In this document: positions 34,031 through 46,715 of the stretch, in pieces
How positions within the stretch are numbered: position 1 is the stretch's first letter
Layout of the letters: each line of letters opens with the position of its first letter
DNA from: Pseudopyrenochaeta lycopersici
Lineage: Eukaryota; Ascomycota; Dothideomycetes; Pleosporales; Pseudopyrenochaetaceae
Assembly: GCA_003313425.1 (NCBI GenBank)
Contig: NHZP01000016.1
Span: forward strand, 62,001-126,000
DNA: 64,000 nt
Direction: 5' to 3'
Notes under the pieces: generated by a model
Seen by the model: the letters and a program-made list of their open reading frames with translations, nothing else
Told to the model about the DNA's origin: nothing
Database searches by the model: none
Position numbers and translations under genes: made by a program

Positions 34031-34537
34031 TGTGCCTGTTCGTAGATGTGAAATAGGTGAACGCGGATTCAGGGCAGAAAATCTAATGGATTTGAAATCG
34101 TAGAATGTATGTTGATGCTACAAAAAAAGCGCTGATGTTCAAGCTCCTTCGTGAGAGTTAGGTTATCAAATGTAAGTTGCCTCGGCTCACCCCCGCAATA
34201 TCGGTATGCCACATGCGAGTAGCCGAAGAGCGCCTTAGTGACTGTGAACAATTTACTGATCATCTCTCCACGTTGCCTTTAAACAGGCAATTTATTATAG
34301 CTGCAAGGCTTGACTTTTCAAATGAACAATACGAAGAGGAAAGGCAGGTGTCAATCGCACCAAAAGAGGCTTATAGGAGATGGTGACTGCGCATAGTCCA
34401 CGGCTTCGGCTTATGAGACTCCACGTGGGGTTTATTGGGTTGGAGGGATTAAAAAAGGCTGGTTGCAAGTAGCAGTGTTCCCATAAAATCTAGATAACGG
34501 TACAAAAGGTTATCATTGCTTCCGCCAACTTGTTTGC
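34031..34537. other. Intergenic
   Basis: About 0.5 kb; nothing recognised. Confidence 0.45.
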
Positions 34538-36214
34538 TCAGCTAGACTTCCTCACATACTCTACGGGCCCTACATATACATGCCGTCCCTTGACATAGTA
34601 ATATACCAGGGAATACAACACCGTCACACCAAACATCAAGCAACTCCAGTTCATTCCCGCCGAAGTAGGTTTCGGCCCCATTGGGAAGAAGGAGAAGATG
34701 AATACAAAAACCAAGAACACAATAGAAGCGATGTTGATCGGGAGGCCAGCACGTCCCAGATCAAATTTTGATGGTAGAAGCTGTTCGCCACGAATCCGCT
34801 TGAGTGCGATACAGGATATGGAGACGATATAAGATGCTATGATGGCGCCGGTAGAGAGAGATGCGATATTCATCAGGGCAACCGAGGATCCAAGGTTGAT
34901 TAGTGAGAGGAGGCAAGATATCCCGAAGGAGAGGCATATTGCGTTTATAGGAACGTTCCACTTCGGAGGTACCTATGAAATGTGAGCAAATAGGTAGCTT
35001 CATAACCTCAGACTGAAGGAGGACTTACGTATGCGAACGTTTTATGAAAAGGCACACCTTTATCTCTTGCGAACGCAAATAGCTGTCTCGAGGACGTAGC
35101 TGTGATGGAGAGGTTACAGAAGATCGCCATGAGAATGACTAAAGCGCCCATGACCGAAGCACCAGCTATCGAACCTGTTGAGTTGTAGAATACGTATAGA
35201 TAAGGCTGCTTGGTAGAGCTTGCAAGCGCATCGTCGATGCTTCCAAGAACCGAACAGAAAGTGATGAGCATAACGAAGCCCATGGCTCCGTTTGCGAAAG
35301 TAGTCCAGATCATGCTTTTTGGGATGATGCTTGCAGCGTCTCGTACTTCTTCTGACATATGCACGGCAGCATCCGCTCCGAGGAGGGGAAGTACCACTGC
35401 GACAATACCGGAAAGAGTTGCAAGGCCGTTGTTGTTCCAGCCACCGTAGTCGTTAAAAGCCGTAAAGGTTTGATGAGCATTTGCAATTGGGCCCGTTGCC
35501 CATAGCACAGCTAGAACGGCGAAGAACCCTAAAATGTGGACGAACAAGATGACTGCTTCAATAATCGGAAGTTTTTTCACCAGAAAGGTGTTGAACACAA
35601 CATTGAAAGCCGACACAGCAAACACCAATAAAGTGCCATGCCACGCTTCGAACGAATAATCCGGGATATTGAGTGCGATCAAGCCCTGTATCTGGGTGCC
35701 AGCCAGGAAAGCCGTGTTTGCCGCACCCGTCTGCCACCCAAGCACGCAGAGCCAGCCAATAACATAGCTCAAAAACTTTTGGTGCTTAGGAGGGGCGAAT
35801 TCGCTAACCCAGTGATACTGCCCGCCAGATGTGGGTGCCATGGAACCCATTTCGGCCATGGACGTGTTGACGCAGAGGAACCCGATCCACACAATGAGGT
35901 ACATCCATATCATCCCAGCAGTGCCACCGTCGATGAGACCAATGACTGATGTTCTGATAAAAATTAACTCAGCATAGCCTATAGGGTGAGGGATTGAGCA
36001 CAAAATACCCAAGCATTGTCTCCCAACTGGCCATCAAAATCATTGAAAAGCCAAAGATGGATACGAATCGGAAATTGCGGAGAAGCTCTTGCGTCTTCCC
36101 CATTCTCCACATGGCAGCCATGTCAGCACGCGTTCCCCGCTTCTCACTCGTCTCGGAGACATCATCAAATCCATTTTCAGTTTGCAGGGGTTCCTTTTGC
36201 AGAGGCTCAGACAT
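34538..36214 (-). CDS. APC-family amino acid/choline/GABA-type permease
   Basis: 521 aa in three exons: 36214-36009, 35953-35029 and 34972-34538 (introns 55 and 56 bp). I chose ATG 36214 (MSEPLQKEP) because the longer frame adds an atypical N-terminus. After a charged cytosolic start comes FVSIFGFSMILMASWETMLG, then GLIDGGTAGMIW, AEMGSMAPTSGGQYHWVSEFAP (the hallmark of the fungal amine/choline/GABA permease branch), HMSEEVRDAASIIPKSM and SSRQLFAFARDKGVP. Twelve membrane segments are expected. Likely imports an amino acid, GABA or choline-like amine at the plasma membrane; substrate not certain. Confidence 0.9.
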
Positions 36215-36610
36215 AATGTAATAGATGGTCCAGGAGGAAGGACATTCAGATAACGAGGATATAAGTGGGACTCGCAAGGTCTAGGTGGTTCACGCGGGGT
36301 TTAAACGGCACATTTACAAGCTGGCTTGCTCGCCGTACTTCCCGTGCTTTGTGCAGCATAGTCAAGATAGGCGTATGCGGGGCGGGAGCGGGAGGAACAC
36401 CGTTACTTCGCAGTTGGTCCGGCTAAGCCCAGGGTACAAGTGGCTTGACCAAATGAACCAATCGAACAAGTCCCGTCAAGCCCCGTTCGTGTCCGGCTTG
36501 ACGAAAATTGAAAACTTCTGAATTGGTGATGAGAGGAAGGGTTTCTTGTGGAATGAGCGGTGATTGTGCATTAACCTCGCCAACTCATCTTGTGGCGCTC
36601 CAAGCCCTAT
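36215..36610. other. Intergenic
   Basis: About 0.4 kb between permease and oxidoreductase; nothing recognised. Confidence 0.45.
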
Positions 36611-37785
36611 TTACTGCTCGCTCACGCCATCGATAGCCACCACAATCTTGCCTTGCACAGGCCCATGAAGCATACACTCGTACGCCTACCTCTCGGTCAG
36701 AATATCCCAATTGGTTTCAAAAATTTACGTACCATCTTGGCATTTTCTAAGCCAACGAGCTTGCCAACATGAACATTTAGCTTGTCCTCCTCGACCATCT
36801 TTGCTAGCTGTTCCATCGCGGAAAGGGTTGAGACAGCATTTACTTGTATGTACTGTCGGGGGACACCACCGAGCAGTCGCGGCCAAAGCATATTTTTGGC
36901 CATCAACCCAATGGTTTTAAGCATGCTGAGGACAGTATAGCTGTAGGCTTTAGGGCCGACTGATACATATGGTTTACCTTCGGCGAGGAAGGACGGCGAG
37001 TTGTTGAAGATGTCTTGGATCCCAATGGCATCAATAACTGCGCTGAATCTCGATGCGCCGAATGTCATAGCAAGATGTGAGTGTACTGGTGCATGTACTC
37101 TATAGTCAATGACCTATAGAGTTATACATTGAATACGAATGAAGGGTTCAGAAAAATTTACCTCGTCGACACCGTACTGCTTTATCCACTCAAAATTATC
37201 CTTTGAGCATACAGCTACAACCTTGCCTGTCTCTCCGACCTCAACTCGACACATTTGCATGACGAGGTGGCCGATTCCGCCACTTGCACCGTTGACCAGC
37301 ACACTATCGCCTCTTTTCAACTTCGCGGCCTTGATTAGTTCTAACGCTGTTGCTCCCGCAATCCCGAGTCCTGCTACTTCACTCAAAGCTGCTTTACTCG
37401 GTTTCACGACGACAGCCGTATGGTCTAACACGATGTACTCCGCCAGTGCACCGGAAGTGCTCTTCACATGCTGAGCAACCGGGATGGATCCAAAGACCTG
37501 CGCACCCGGCGTCTTGTGGTCTGCTGGCACATCTGGGCCAGCTGCGATAATGATGCCCGAAAAGTCCATTTCAGGAACAGCTGGCGATCCTCGAAAGATG
37601 AATGGAAGGAGTTGCATCACAATGCTGCCCGCTGGATTCAGGGCGCAGTGTGTTACTTTGACGAGAACCTGGGTCGGCGAAGTAATAGTTGGTTTTGGTA
37701 TTGCAGAGATAGTGAGAACATGTGACGGGAGGCCTGCAGACGTGTGAGTCCACGCTCTCATCGTTTCTGGTGCGCTTGAGGACAT
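36611..37785 (-). CDS. Quinone-oxidoreductase-like MDR (zinc-independent alcohol dehydrogenase family)
   Basis: 359 aa in three exons: 37785-37162, 37113-36733 and 36685-36611 (introns 48 and 47 bp, both phase 0). GroES-like part: VLVKVTHCALNPAGSIVMQL, PEMDFSGIIIAAG. Cofactor-binding part: GDSVLVNGASGGIGHLVMQ (NADPH-binding AxxGxxG type), then VVAVCSKDNFEW. The last small exon restores the family's usual ending (AYECMLHGPVQGKIVVAIDG). Without intron 2 the protein would stop early at GIF, so the splice matters for annotation. No zinc-ligand Cys cluster, as expected for reticulon-4-interacting/quinone reductase types. NADPH-dependent reductase of an unknown substrate. Confidence 0.88.
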
Positions 37786-39767
37786 GATGTGCAGCTTCAG
37801 TTTCCGTTGGCGATAGGTTTACAAAATACAAGGACCACAGCTTAAAACTGCAATACTACCGTGCCAAAAAAATCTAAGGACACGTTGGCTAGTTGACCAA
37901 AGCAGAAGCTCCATTGAGCTTATGTCGATGTTGTGGTGTGGTGTTGCACCACGGCGCTGGAATACGAGAGCTGAAGCGGAAGCCGAGGCGCTACCCATTA
38001 GGCAACCATGAGCAACGACTTCGAAGATTGTTTGGTATACCCATAGACCGTTTTTATTCCTAGAAAAAAATAGCTTATATCCGGTGCTGAAGTTGAGGAT
38101 GATGGGAGCCGCAAGCTGAAAGGCGGTGGGTTGATGTTGGGGCAAGGACCAGCTAGTCATGTACAAGACAAACAACAGCCAAGTGGAGGGGTATTCAAAG
38201 GCGTTGGACAACGGTTCCGGAGTTGGAGCAACTAGGCTTGCCCAGCGTTTGTTTTCGGAATGAGATGCGTGACTGATAATAGCGCTAGCGGATCCTGGAG
38301 ATTTTAAACGACGCTGTGTCCAACGTGCAGTTACTTACCTAAATCTGCCACCACACTTACACAATAGGTTTGCTGCTTTTTCACCAAATGCCTAACTATA
38401 TACTTGCGCGGCCTTAGGAAGCTCAGCAGCGCTGATTTGGTAATAATTGTAGCTATTTACCAGGGAAATATTGAAGTACACGTCTAGAATAATTGCATCG
38501 AACCTCGAGCCAGACCATAAACGATCCAGACCTGCATTCTGGAGCTCTGCTGTGTGGATATTAGACTTATGTAATAACAGAGGGGCATGTGTTGAGCAAA
38601 GACCGCTTTCAATGATTCAATGGTTTCACTACCTCTTTGATGACCTTGATGTCAATCAATCCTAGCAGTATGAGATCGTCAATTTCAAAGCAATTCCTTG
38701 GTCGCTCTTTAGCCCTTGTTCAAATAACAAGTGATTGAGAAGACTGCTTATGATACTCCTAAGCTCGTCAACATCGAACTTGCGCAATCTGCAAACTGGA
38801 CATATGCAACTCATTTTTGCTTGTCCTTACAGCCGTTGCCTCTTTGTTCTGAGATAGAAAGGCCGAGATGATTGTGGCAGTGGGTTTGCTGAGACGCTGC
38901 ACTGATGATTGACAGCGGCACAAAGGAATTCCCACGCGCGTTGCTTTGGAGAGGCCGTAGTTGTGTATTGATATTGATTAAGTTTATAAGAATGCCATCC
39001 ATTAAACATGCACTGGGTTGTTCCTGTGAGTCTGGAGTTCCCTATAACCAGTGTGCTTCCCCATCAGTGTAAAATAGCCTCAATCAGGGACTGCACCATC
39101 AGAAGAGAAAGTTCACCCAATCATTTGAATACATGTGTCCCGCGATATGGTTGCGAGATATCGCTTTAATATGTACACAGCTATCCAAGATCGTTATGCA
39201 CGCAGTCAAGTCGCACAATTCCAACATTTAGCCTCTCACTCCGATAGCCGCTCCTCACGAATGGCTCGGAGAAGGTCGATGTTCATAATTGAATTAGATA
39301 ACTCTGCAGTTTCCGACGGACAACCTTTGCCCTAGAAATGAAATCCGTTCTCGTCAATCTCCCTCAAACATCCCATGCGGAAAGAGCGGCGTCTACAGCG
39401 TGTAGTAGTCACATTGCCATAAACACTAACCTAAAAGGGACTAGTGGGTAGGACCTGGGACCCTGGCTAAGCTTTAGGATTCGCGTGGACAAGCTCCATT
39501 TGGGGAAAGCATCGGTTCAGTGCCGGCAGTGATGCAACACCAATGGCCGCACTGATAAACAATCAGTATAAAGCGTGGGTTTGCCCCGTCACAGGAGCTG
39601 CAATCTCGGTGAACAATTGAAGTCCTGTATCTGGATTCTTTCTCGTCTTCTAGTTTCTGATTAAAGCTCGGAGGCGTACCACAATCTTGTAGCTGTGGTC
39701 ACACCCCGCATTTAAGCTCCTCGCAGCCACCTCTTCTCCACCCTTTCCCTTCCCAGTAGGAGCCACA
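37786..39767. other. Intergenic, no gene recognised
   Basis: Almost 2 kb. The minus frame 38211-37819 (130 codons) contains Ser/Ala repeats and hydrophobic stretches but no motif or coherent domain; I do not call it. The last 400 bases are the presumed promoter of the GABA aminotransferase. Confidence 0.45.
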
Positions 39768-41345
39768 ATGGCCTCACTCCTGCGCACAGCGGGTCGTGCC
39801 CGATCTGCTCTCACACGCACAAACATCCAGGCAGCCTCAAGGGTCGCGCCGATTGCGTTCCAGAGGCGATATGCCTCGGCAGCTGCCGACAGCAGAGAGC
39901 AGTCCTTCTTCCCAGACGAGCCCAGGGCGCCAACCGTCAAGACGGCCATTCCCGGGCCGGAAAGCAAGAAGGCCATTGACAAGCTCAGCGAGGTGTTTGA
40001 CACGCGGAGCTTGAACATGATGGCCGACTACTCGCGAAGCTACGGCAACTAGTACGCCTGAGCATCCCCCACCCACGCCCATGCAGCTGACAAGTTTTAT
40101 AGCATTGCGGACCTCGACGGCAATGTCCTCCTCGATGTATATGCCCAGATCGCCTCCATCCCCGTCGGCTACAACAACCCCGCCCTCCAGCTCGCAGCCA
40201 CCTCGCCCGAAATGGCCTCGGCCATCATCAACCGCCCTGCGCTCGGCAACTTCCCCCAGCACGACTGGGCCGACATCCTCGAGTCGGGTATCTTGTCGGT
40301 AGCCCCCAAGGGCCTGAACCAGGTCCTCACCAGCCAATCTGGCTCCGATGCCAACGAGCTCGCGTACAAGGCCGCTTTCATGTGGAAGCGGCAGCAGCAG
40401 CGCGGTGGCGCAGACGTCGACTTCACCGCCGAGGACATCAGCTCTGCCATGAACAACCAGGCTCCCGGTGCCCCTGACCTATCCATCCTCTCCTTCAAGT
40501 CTGCCTTCCACGGTCGTCTGTTCGGCTCGCTATCCACCACACGCTCAAAGCCCATCCACAAGCTCGACATCCCCGCCTTCGACTGGCCACAAGCTCCTTT
40601 CCCTGCCCTCAAGTACCCCCTGGAGGAGCACGCCGCCGAGAACGCAAAGGAGGAGCAGCGCTGCCTCGAGGAGACGGAGCGTCTCATCAAGGAATGGCAC
40701 CACCCACCCGCCGCCGTCATTGTCGAGCCCATCCAGTCAGAGGGCGGTGACAACCACGCGACACCAAACTTCTTCAGGGGCCTGAGAGAGCTCACCAAGA
40801 AGCTCAATGTACTGTTCATCGTGGATGAGGTACAGACAGGCGTCGGTGCCACAGGCAAGTTCTGGGCACACGAGCACTGGGGATTGAGCACCCCTCCAGA
40901 CATGGTTACCTTCTCCAAGAAGGCCCAGACTGCAGGCTACTACTATGGCAACAAAGACCTCCGCCCCAACCAGCCCTACAGGCAATTCAACACATGGATG
41001 GGCGACCCAGCCCGCGCCATCCTCTCCCGCGCCATCATCAAGGAGGTCGAGCGCCTCGATCTTGTCAGACACACGGCAGCCACTGGCGACTACCTGTATA
41101 ATGGCCTGAAGAACCTTGCCGACCGATTCCCCAACGAGATCCAGAACCTCCGTGGTAAGGGTCAGGGCACCTTTATTGCCTGGGACAGCCCGCGCCGCGA
41201 CGAGGTGCTGAAGAAGGCCAAGGGTGAGGGCGTCAACATGGGTGGATCAGGCGAGAGGGCTGTCCGCCTACGGCCCATGTTGATTTTCCAGAATGCTCAT
41301 GCCGATTTGCTCCTCGAGAAGCTAGAGAAGATTTTCAAGTCGTAG
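39768..41345 (+). CDS. gatA: 4-aminobutyrate (GABA) aminotransferase, mitochondrial
   Basis: 508 aa in two exons, 39768-40051 and 40103-41345; the 51-bp intron has a GCTGAC branch site. Converts GABA plus 2-oxoglutarate to succinic semialdehyde plus glutamate, feeding the GABA shunt. The N-terminus (MASLLRTAGRARSALTRTN, then FQRRYASAAA) is a typical mitochondrial presequence. Class-III aminotransferase features: YIADLDGNVLLDVYAQIAS, SGSDANELAYKAAFMWKR, FKSAFHGRLFGSLSTTRS, VEPIQSEGGDNHA, FIVDEVQTGVGATGKFWA and the PLP-lysine region MVTFSKKAQTAGYYY. C-terminus FQNAHADLLLEKLEKIF. Codon use is strongly GC3-biased compared with nearby genes, consistent with high expression. Confidence 0.95.
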
Positions 41346-42128
41346 ATACACAAAAGCCGTCGCACGAATTATAATAATGATGACAAGGAAAAAGTTTGTC
41401 TGCACATTTTGAAAGCAGGCTATGGAGTGTGAGAAATGGCGTTCTTCTTCTAGGGGGTAGTGCATCAATCTGCCGGTTTTTAGTTTATATCAATGGAGTC
41501 AAATTGGTAGTGGCAGCTACACAATTTATATAATTCACGAATGAATCAAAATACTCTTCAACCAACAGGAAATTCCTATTCTCATGAAATTAGTATTCAA
41601 GAAATTGACATTTAAGAAATTAACATTCAAGAAATTAACATTCAAGAAAATTAATTCTCAAGAAAATCCAAAAAATGTTCATAGACTTTTCACATTTCAT
41701 ACTCATTAAATCTAACGATGCACTTCGCCATGATGTTCCTTATCAAATGTCCACCAAACACGCCGTCTCAGCCACCTCCCATGTTTGTACAAGATATAAA
41801 AAAAAAGGGAAACCCTTGTGATTAGATGACAGACAAGTAAAACATTACGAGGAGGTCCAGTTCACCTCGTGGGTATCATTGGGATAGACAAGAGTCTGCG
41901 CCCGACTCAATCGCAGAAATAACGAGGCAATCGCCCTTTCCGGACATGCCCTTTGGGTTAAACGCCAACAAAGCAAAAGAAAGTCCGCTGAACAAAGGTG
42001 GGAGGAAATTGGCCGTCAAAGGGGTTGTATAGCAGAACGCTCAAAAGATCAATGCCGCGAGATTGGCTTCTGAAATTGAAAGGGGGGGGACAGTTTTGAT
42101 GGGTCGTTGGTGTTGATAAAAGGAAAGG
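41346..42128. other. Intergenic with short tandem repeat
   Basis: Terminator/3' region between convergent genes. Besides the 15-bp tandem repeat at 41592, there is an A-run near 41802 and nothing else recognisable. Confidence 0.5.
41592..41654 (+). repeat. 15-bp AT-rich tandem repeat, about 4 copies
   Basis: Four consecutive units of the form ANYATTYAAGAAATT with small changes (GTATTCAAGAAATT, GACATTTAAGAAATT, AACATTCAAGAAATT, AACATTCAAGAAAATT). Confidence 0.8.
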
Positions 42129-44584
42129 CTATTCCGGTTTGTCGAGGTTTACACGTAGACGATACTCGAGCTTCTCCTTTTCGCAATACTCGCCGAGAAA
42201 CTTGAGGCCGAATCGTACAGCCTGAATGGGAGTTGTGTCTGTAGACAAAGGCAGAAAGTACGGCCCTGACATACGAGCACCGCTGACCTTTTCCGGTTCC
42301 CGGACAAGCTTGGTGTTCGCTTCTCGCGCAGCATACGTCTTTTTGTACGTATTCTGGAGGTCCTCAATGGGAAGGGCAATTCTCGCATCCTGGTAGTGGC
42401 GGTTCATCTTCAACGTGTGATCGGAGAGGAGGGCAAAGTTCTCAGCTAGGGACGTATGTTGTTTCGCCAGTTCAGTACGCGCCATGTCATGTGGTGAGTC
42501 GTGAGGTTTCGAAGCGGATGCACGCTGTGATACGTGTGTGCAGATAGCAGAGGCGATGATAGAGCTAAGATAGGACCGTAGGCCGTCAAGATGCTTGAAG
42601 TCTCTGGTGCTCCGAGCATAAGAGAGGCAGAGGGGGAGGAGAGTTTTCCACGTCTGCTCGACCTCGCCAGCACGACCACGGAGGTTCAGGGAGAGATCTT
42701 GAGCGTAGTATGCTGCCATGTATGACCTGAGATTTTGTTAACAGACGGGGCCAAAAAAGTGAGACAAAGTTACCTACAATATGCATTCAAGGTTGGTGAC
42801 AGCAGCTCGTTTCTCATCCTGCTTTGTGATCTTGTTACCCGCTGCTGTGAGGATCTTGGTCGCCTCATGCTTCAAAGCACGTCCCATCTGGTTGAGTTTC
42901 ATCGAAGTTTGCGCCAGTAGCGAAATGTCCGCCTGCTTCTTGCCATTGAGCGGGGCAGAAGTCAGTCCAGCCCTGTGTTCCAGCTTCACACCAGCAGGAG
43001 TCGCGCCTGATCGACCCGGTGACGCATCGAGGCTCTCTGCTGAGTGGGTCCGTAGCATATTTACAGCTTTAATATCTCTCTTCGGGGTCACATATTGGGC
43101 TTGCGTCTTTTGCGCGCTGGACTCATTAGACAAGGCTGGTGAGATGGCCTGTTGCAAAGGAGTTATTGGGCGATCCTGGGCGGACATTGCTCGCTGGCGT
43201 TTTGAGGGTGCCGCTAATGAAGCCTCGTCGTCAATCCGCGGCCTTTTCTCTGCGGGCTTGGCTGTTGTGGCTGCTGGCTTGCTAACAGGCGTAGCTGTTG
43301 GCGTAGAGGTGTCTGGCGGTCGCCGTGCCGCGACCTTCGGAATAGGCTTCTTCTTGATCACTGCTCGGTCCACTGCTATTGCTTGTAGTTCTGCTGAAAC
43401 TTCCTTTGGTGGATCTGGACGCTCTTTCTTCTCAACGGCCGCCCTCTTAGGCGGTAGCCGCAGTATTTGCTTAACAGTAGGTACCTTTGTTTTTGAGAAC
43501 TTTAACTTAACAACAAGACTAGCGTCTGCTTTCTCGGTATTGGCAGCTTCGAGATTTGGTGATCTGCCATTCACGGACACGGATAGCATACGAGGTTCGT
43601 TTTTCGGAACCTGGTCGGGCTCCTGGGGTTGTGCGTTTGGTGGGGCCAAGGTTTGGCTCTTGCGATCTGATGACGATGTGGATGCATTAGACTCTGCTCG
43701 TTTTCGCTGTGTCTCCAACCTGTCTAACTCGGCCTGGATGTTTGAGGGTAGTGTAGGCGATAGAATATTTGGGAGTCCGTAAGGATTGCCCAGAGGTTCA
43801 TGCACTGGGGAAAGCAAAGGAGGCAAGCCATGAGGCGTTGCGCTTGAGGGATCTGGCTTGTCAGGGCTGGGCTTTGACGGCGCTGGGCCGCTTCTCTGAG
43901 ATGGCGGGGGTTGATGTCGGGACTCGTTGGGAGGATTTCTACTATTTGCCTTGTCGGGTCTTCGGTCGTCGCGAGATTCTTGTGCAGAGCTGTTGTATGT
44001 TAGCATTGTTACTTTGTGCGAATCCGACAGGCTGACCGTTTAGGTGACTTGTCCACTCTTGGGGCAGGAGTAGATTGCTTCTCAGACTTCTTGACCCCGT
44101 TGGCTTGCTCCGAGGCGTGTTTTGTGGGACCGAGATTCGGCGAGGCAGTCTTCGTGCCAGGCGTAACTGTGCCATTGGCTTGCTTCACCTTGAAAGCGGA
44201 GAGGTTCATCTTCTTCTTGGTGCCGGTGCTCGATGTTTGCGCCTTGGGACGTTCGGGCTCGGGCTCGTTGTCTTCTCCCGCCTGCAGCTCGAAGCAGTCT
44301 TGGCATGGCTCGCGGTACAGGTAGGTCCTGTATTGCATGTGTTCTTCGTCATGGCGCCAGAGCCGCCCCACCATCCACGCATTGGCTTCTTGTTGTGAGT
44401 GATAGCGGTAGGGGTCCATTGACGGTGTGGAGAGGATATAGGGTGCGCGCGGGACCACGGCCTTGATGCGCTTGATTATAACGTCGAGAGCGTCGAGTTC
44501 CTCATGCTGGTCGCCAGTCAGCCGCTTGCGCTTGAGGGATCGCGTCGTTTCCACGATGGCATCAGGTCGTTCCGGGCCGGACAT
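42129..44584 (-). CDS. Unknown Ser/Pro/Lys-rich protein with conserved ends, probably nuclear
   Basis: 785 aa in three exons: 44584-44037, 43989-42778 and 42726-42129 (introns 47 and 51 bp). The first ~100 residues are ordered (SLKRKRLTGDQHEELDALD, then PYILSTPSMDPYRYHSQQEANAWMVGRLWRH, CQDCFEL). A long low-complexity middle is rich in Pro, Ser, Lys and Arg with several NLS-like clusters (KRPRIDDE, PSKRQRAMS). The last ~200 residues are helical and conserved-looking (MAAYYAQDLSLNLRGRAGEVEQ, then LCLSYARSTRDFKHLDGLRS). Intron 1 uses donor GTCAGC with an ideal GCTAAC branch point; reading through instead ends at a TAA 12 codons later. I do not recognise the family. A nuclear scaffold or transcription-related role is only a guess. 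Confidence 0.75.
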
Positions 44585-45522
44585 GGCGGGCTACCCTCGA
44601 TAGGGCGTAGGATCAATCCGTCGTAGAGAGTAAAAAAATGTCGCTGCTAAGCGGCGGCAGGCACAATCGAACGTGTGGTAAGAGCGCTGGACCATGAAGC
44701 GCGTGGGGGTGCAAGTGGTACAGGCGGGGGGCTGCCGTGGTGATGTCGCGGTGACTGGGTGGCAGGCACGCTCGAAGGCGCGGGGGAGGGGGAATGTGTG
44801 AGAGGCGCAATTGCTTCCTATTCATGTCGCATTAGCACAGTATCGACTACGCGCTGACATGCCCAACTCAGCGGATGCCTGTCACGCACCCACAGAACAG
44901 CGCTGCTACCTCAGCCGCCTGGTGCCGCAAGAGTTGAACATTGCCCAACCCGTCGACGGTGAACCTGGGGGGATGCGAGTGGGTGCGCGAAAACAGCGAC
45001 TCGACGTTTGCGAGAGAAAGGCGTTGTGATGCAACGGGATACCAGGTTGTCGAGACGGCTATCGCTTGGCGGAGGTGATCAGCCCGGAAGTGCGTGCGCC
45101 GCCATTGGCCATATATGGCTGGCTCCTGCTTCCGATGCAGCCTGCCCAGCCACATCTGCTTGTCGCGCTGCCTTCCATGCCATCGGTTTGGATTGCGGCA
45201 TGTACGGCAAACTGTTGTTTTCATTATTATGCTCTGCGAATTGCTGCACAATCTCGCCCGTCGTTGCGCATGCATCCTCGACCCAGTCGGACCTTGATGC
45301 TAACGGACCGGCCCTAGACGCAGATCTTTCGCGTCGCAACGTCCACCATCAAAGTTCATGTCACATGTAGATCTGGTACAAATCACGAGCATGTCCAAAT
45401 TGTTTCTTTTTGCTATACTGGCTGGACCAATGCATTCAGTCGTAATCATGCGATACTAGATCCACGCATGAGTGTACCATCCACCCTCTACACTTCAATG
45501 CCATGCATGTGCGACAAGATGT
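44585..45522. other. Intergenic, no gene recognised
   Basis: GC-rich stretch between two minus-strand genes. Frames around 44811-45370 overlap on both strands and none shows a motif. Confidence 0.45.
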
Positions 45523-46715
45523 TCATAGCTCCTCATCTTCTGTCTCTTCCTCGTCGTCTCCCGCAGGCGGCGAAGGCTTTTTCCCTGTGTCCTTACTTCT
45601 CGTCGCTGGCCGTCCAAAAGGTAGCGACCGTGGTGGTGGTACTCCTACACTTTCAGCTTCTTCATCCCTCGAATTTGCCCCTGAGCCTGCTCTGGCCGTC
45701 TCTGACGATCTGTCCCTCGTCTTTGACACAACTACATCCTCTTCATCCTCGGCTTCGGTCTCATCGTCCGATCGATCTGGCGTGCCTGGTTCGGGCGCCT
45801 CCTCGTCGTCTTGCTCCTCAGCCTTGGCCTGGTCGATCTCCATCTGGTCACTGTCCGAGTCTGGCGCTAGATCTGGTTCGACTACTTGTGCGGGTGCCTT
45901 TCGTTTTGACACCCGTGACGGACCTACCTTGTGTGATTTTGCGCCGGTTCTGGTTGACTGGACAGCGGGTGCCGTGGTCTTGTCCACCTTCACTCCAGCC
46001 AAGAGCCTGCTTTGGTCTCGGATCTTTCTCTTCTTCTCGTTGAGTAGTTCCATAAACTGCTGGAGCATCGCCGTTTCTGTCTCATTCTTCGTTTTGATGA
46101 AGTCTTCCAATTGCGCATTTAGTTTCATGATTGTATCCTTCTCAGTGCTTACTCTGGCCTTCAAGTCGGCCATGTCTTGCAGTGTTTGAGCATGTGCTCG
46201 AGCTGATGCCTGGGCCCAATCAAATGGATTAAACTCGAATTCCTCATCGCGAGGAAGGACAATTTCACCCAGCGTTACCTGATCATATCAGCCAGATTTC
46301 AATACAACATTGCTGTAATACTGTTATACCTTGATGCCCTGAACGTCTTGCCGAATGGAGAGCTCGAGGTTGTTGCCGTTGATGGAATATACCATGCGAA
46401 CACGGTCCAATATGCCGGCCTTGTCAAGCTGTTCCTGGAGTAGGAAATGAGACAAAACATTCGCCCACTCGTCATCACTGCCCTTGAATTTGTGCTTTAA
46501 TTTTCCCAGATTACGGTGTTTGACTGGAAACGCGTTAGAAGCGCGGTAATTTTAGGCCCAGACGCAATCTTACTTGATGCCACATAGGGACTTTCACCTT
46601 CACAGCCGACAAGGCGGAGATCAAGAGCATGCGAACCGTCCTGTTGCACGTCGATGACCACTGTTTCCCCACGCCCGCTAGCAGGCTCGACAGGAATGAT
46701 GTAACGGGCAGGCAT
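45523..46715 (-). CDS. XRCC4: XRCC4/Lif1-like non-homologous end-joining factor
   Basis: 363 aa in three exons: 46715-46574, 46523-46330 and 46278-45523 (introns 50 and 51 bp). Partner of DNA ligase IV in nuclear double-strand-break joining. The N-terminal head (HALDLRLVGCEGESPYVAS, then KHKFKGSDDEWANVLSHFLL, MVYSINGNNLELSIRQDVQGIKVTLGEIVLP) matches the XRCC4 beta-sandwich. A coiled coil follows (ADLKARVSTEKDTIMKLNAQ through LLNEKKRKIRDQSRLL), the dimer/ligase-binding stalk. The tail is acidic and disordered with an SKRKAP basic patch. Without intron 1 the frame ends after the head's first half. Start ATG 46715 (MPARYIIPV) gives the expected head start; an upstream in-frame ATG at 46760 is possible. 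Confidence 0.83.

Noticed and set aside
37819..38211. 130-codon minus-strand ORF downstream of nothing obvious
   Set aside because: No domain, odd Ser/Ala run, no partner exons; coding support too weak to call.
40169..40918. 249-codon minus-strand ORF inside the GABA aminotransferase gene
   Set aside because: Antisense shadow of strongly GC3-biased codons.
42781..43782. 333-codon plus-strand ORF antisense to the unknown nuclear-like protein
   Set aside because: Phe/Ser/Ala-rich antisense reading without motifs; the minus strand has coherent splicing and conserved ends.
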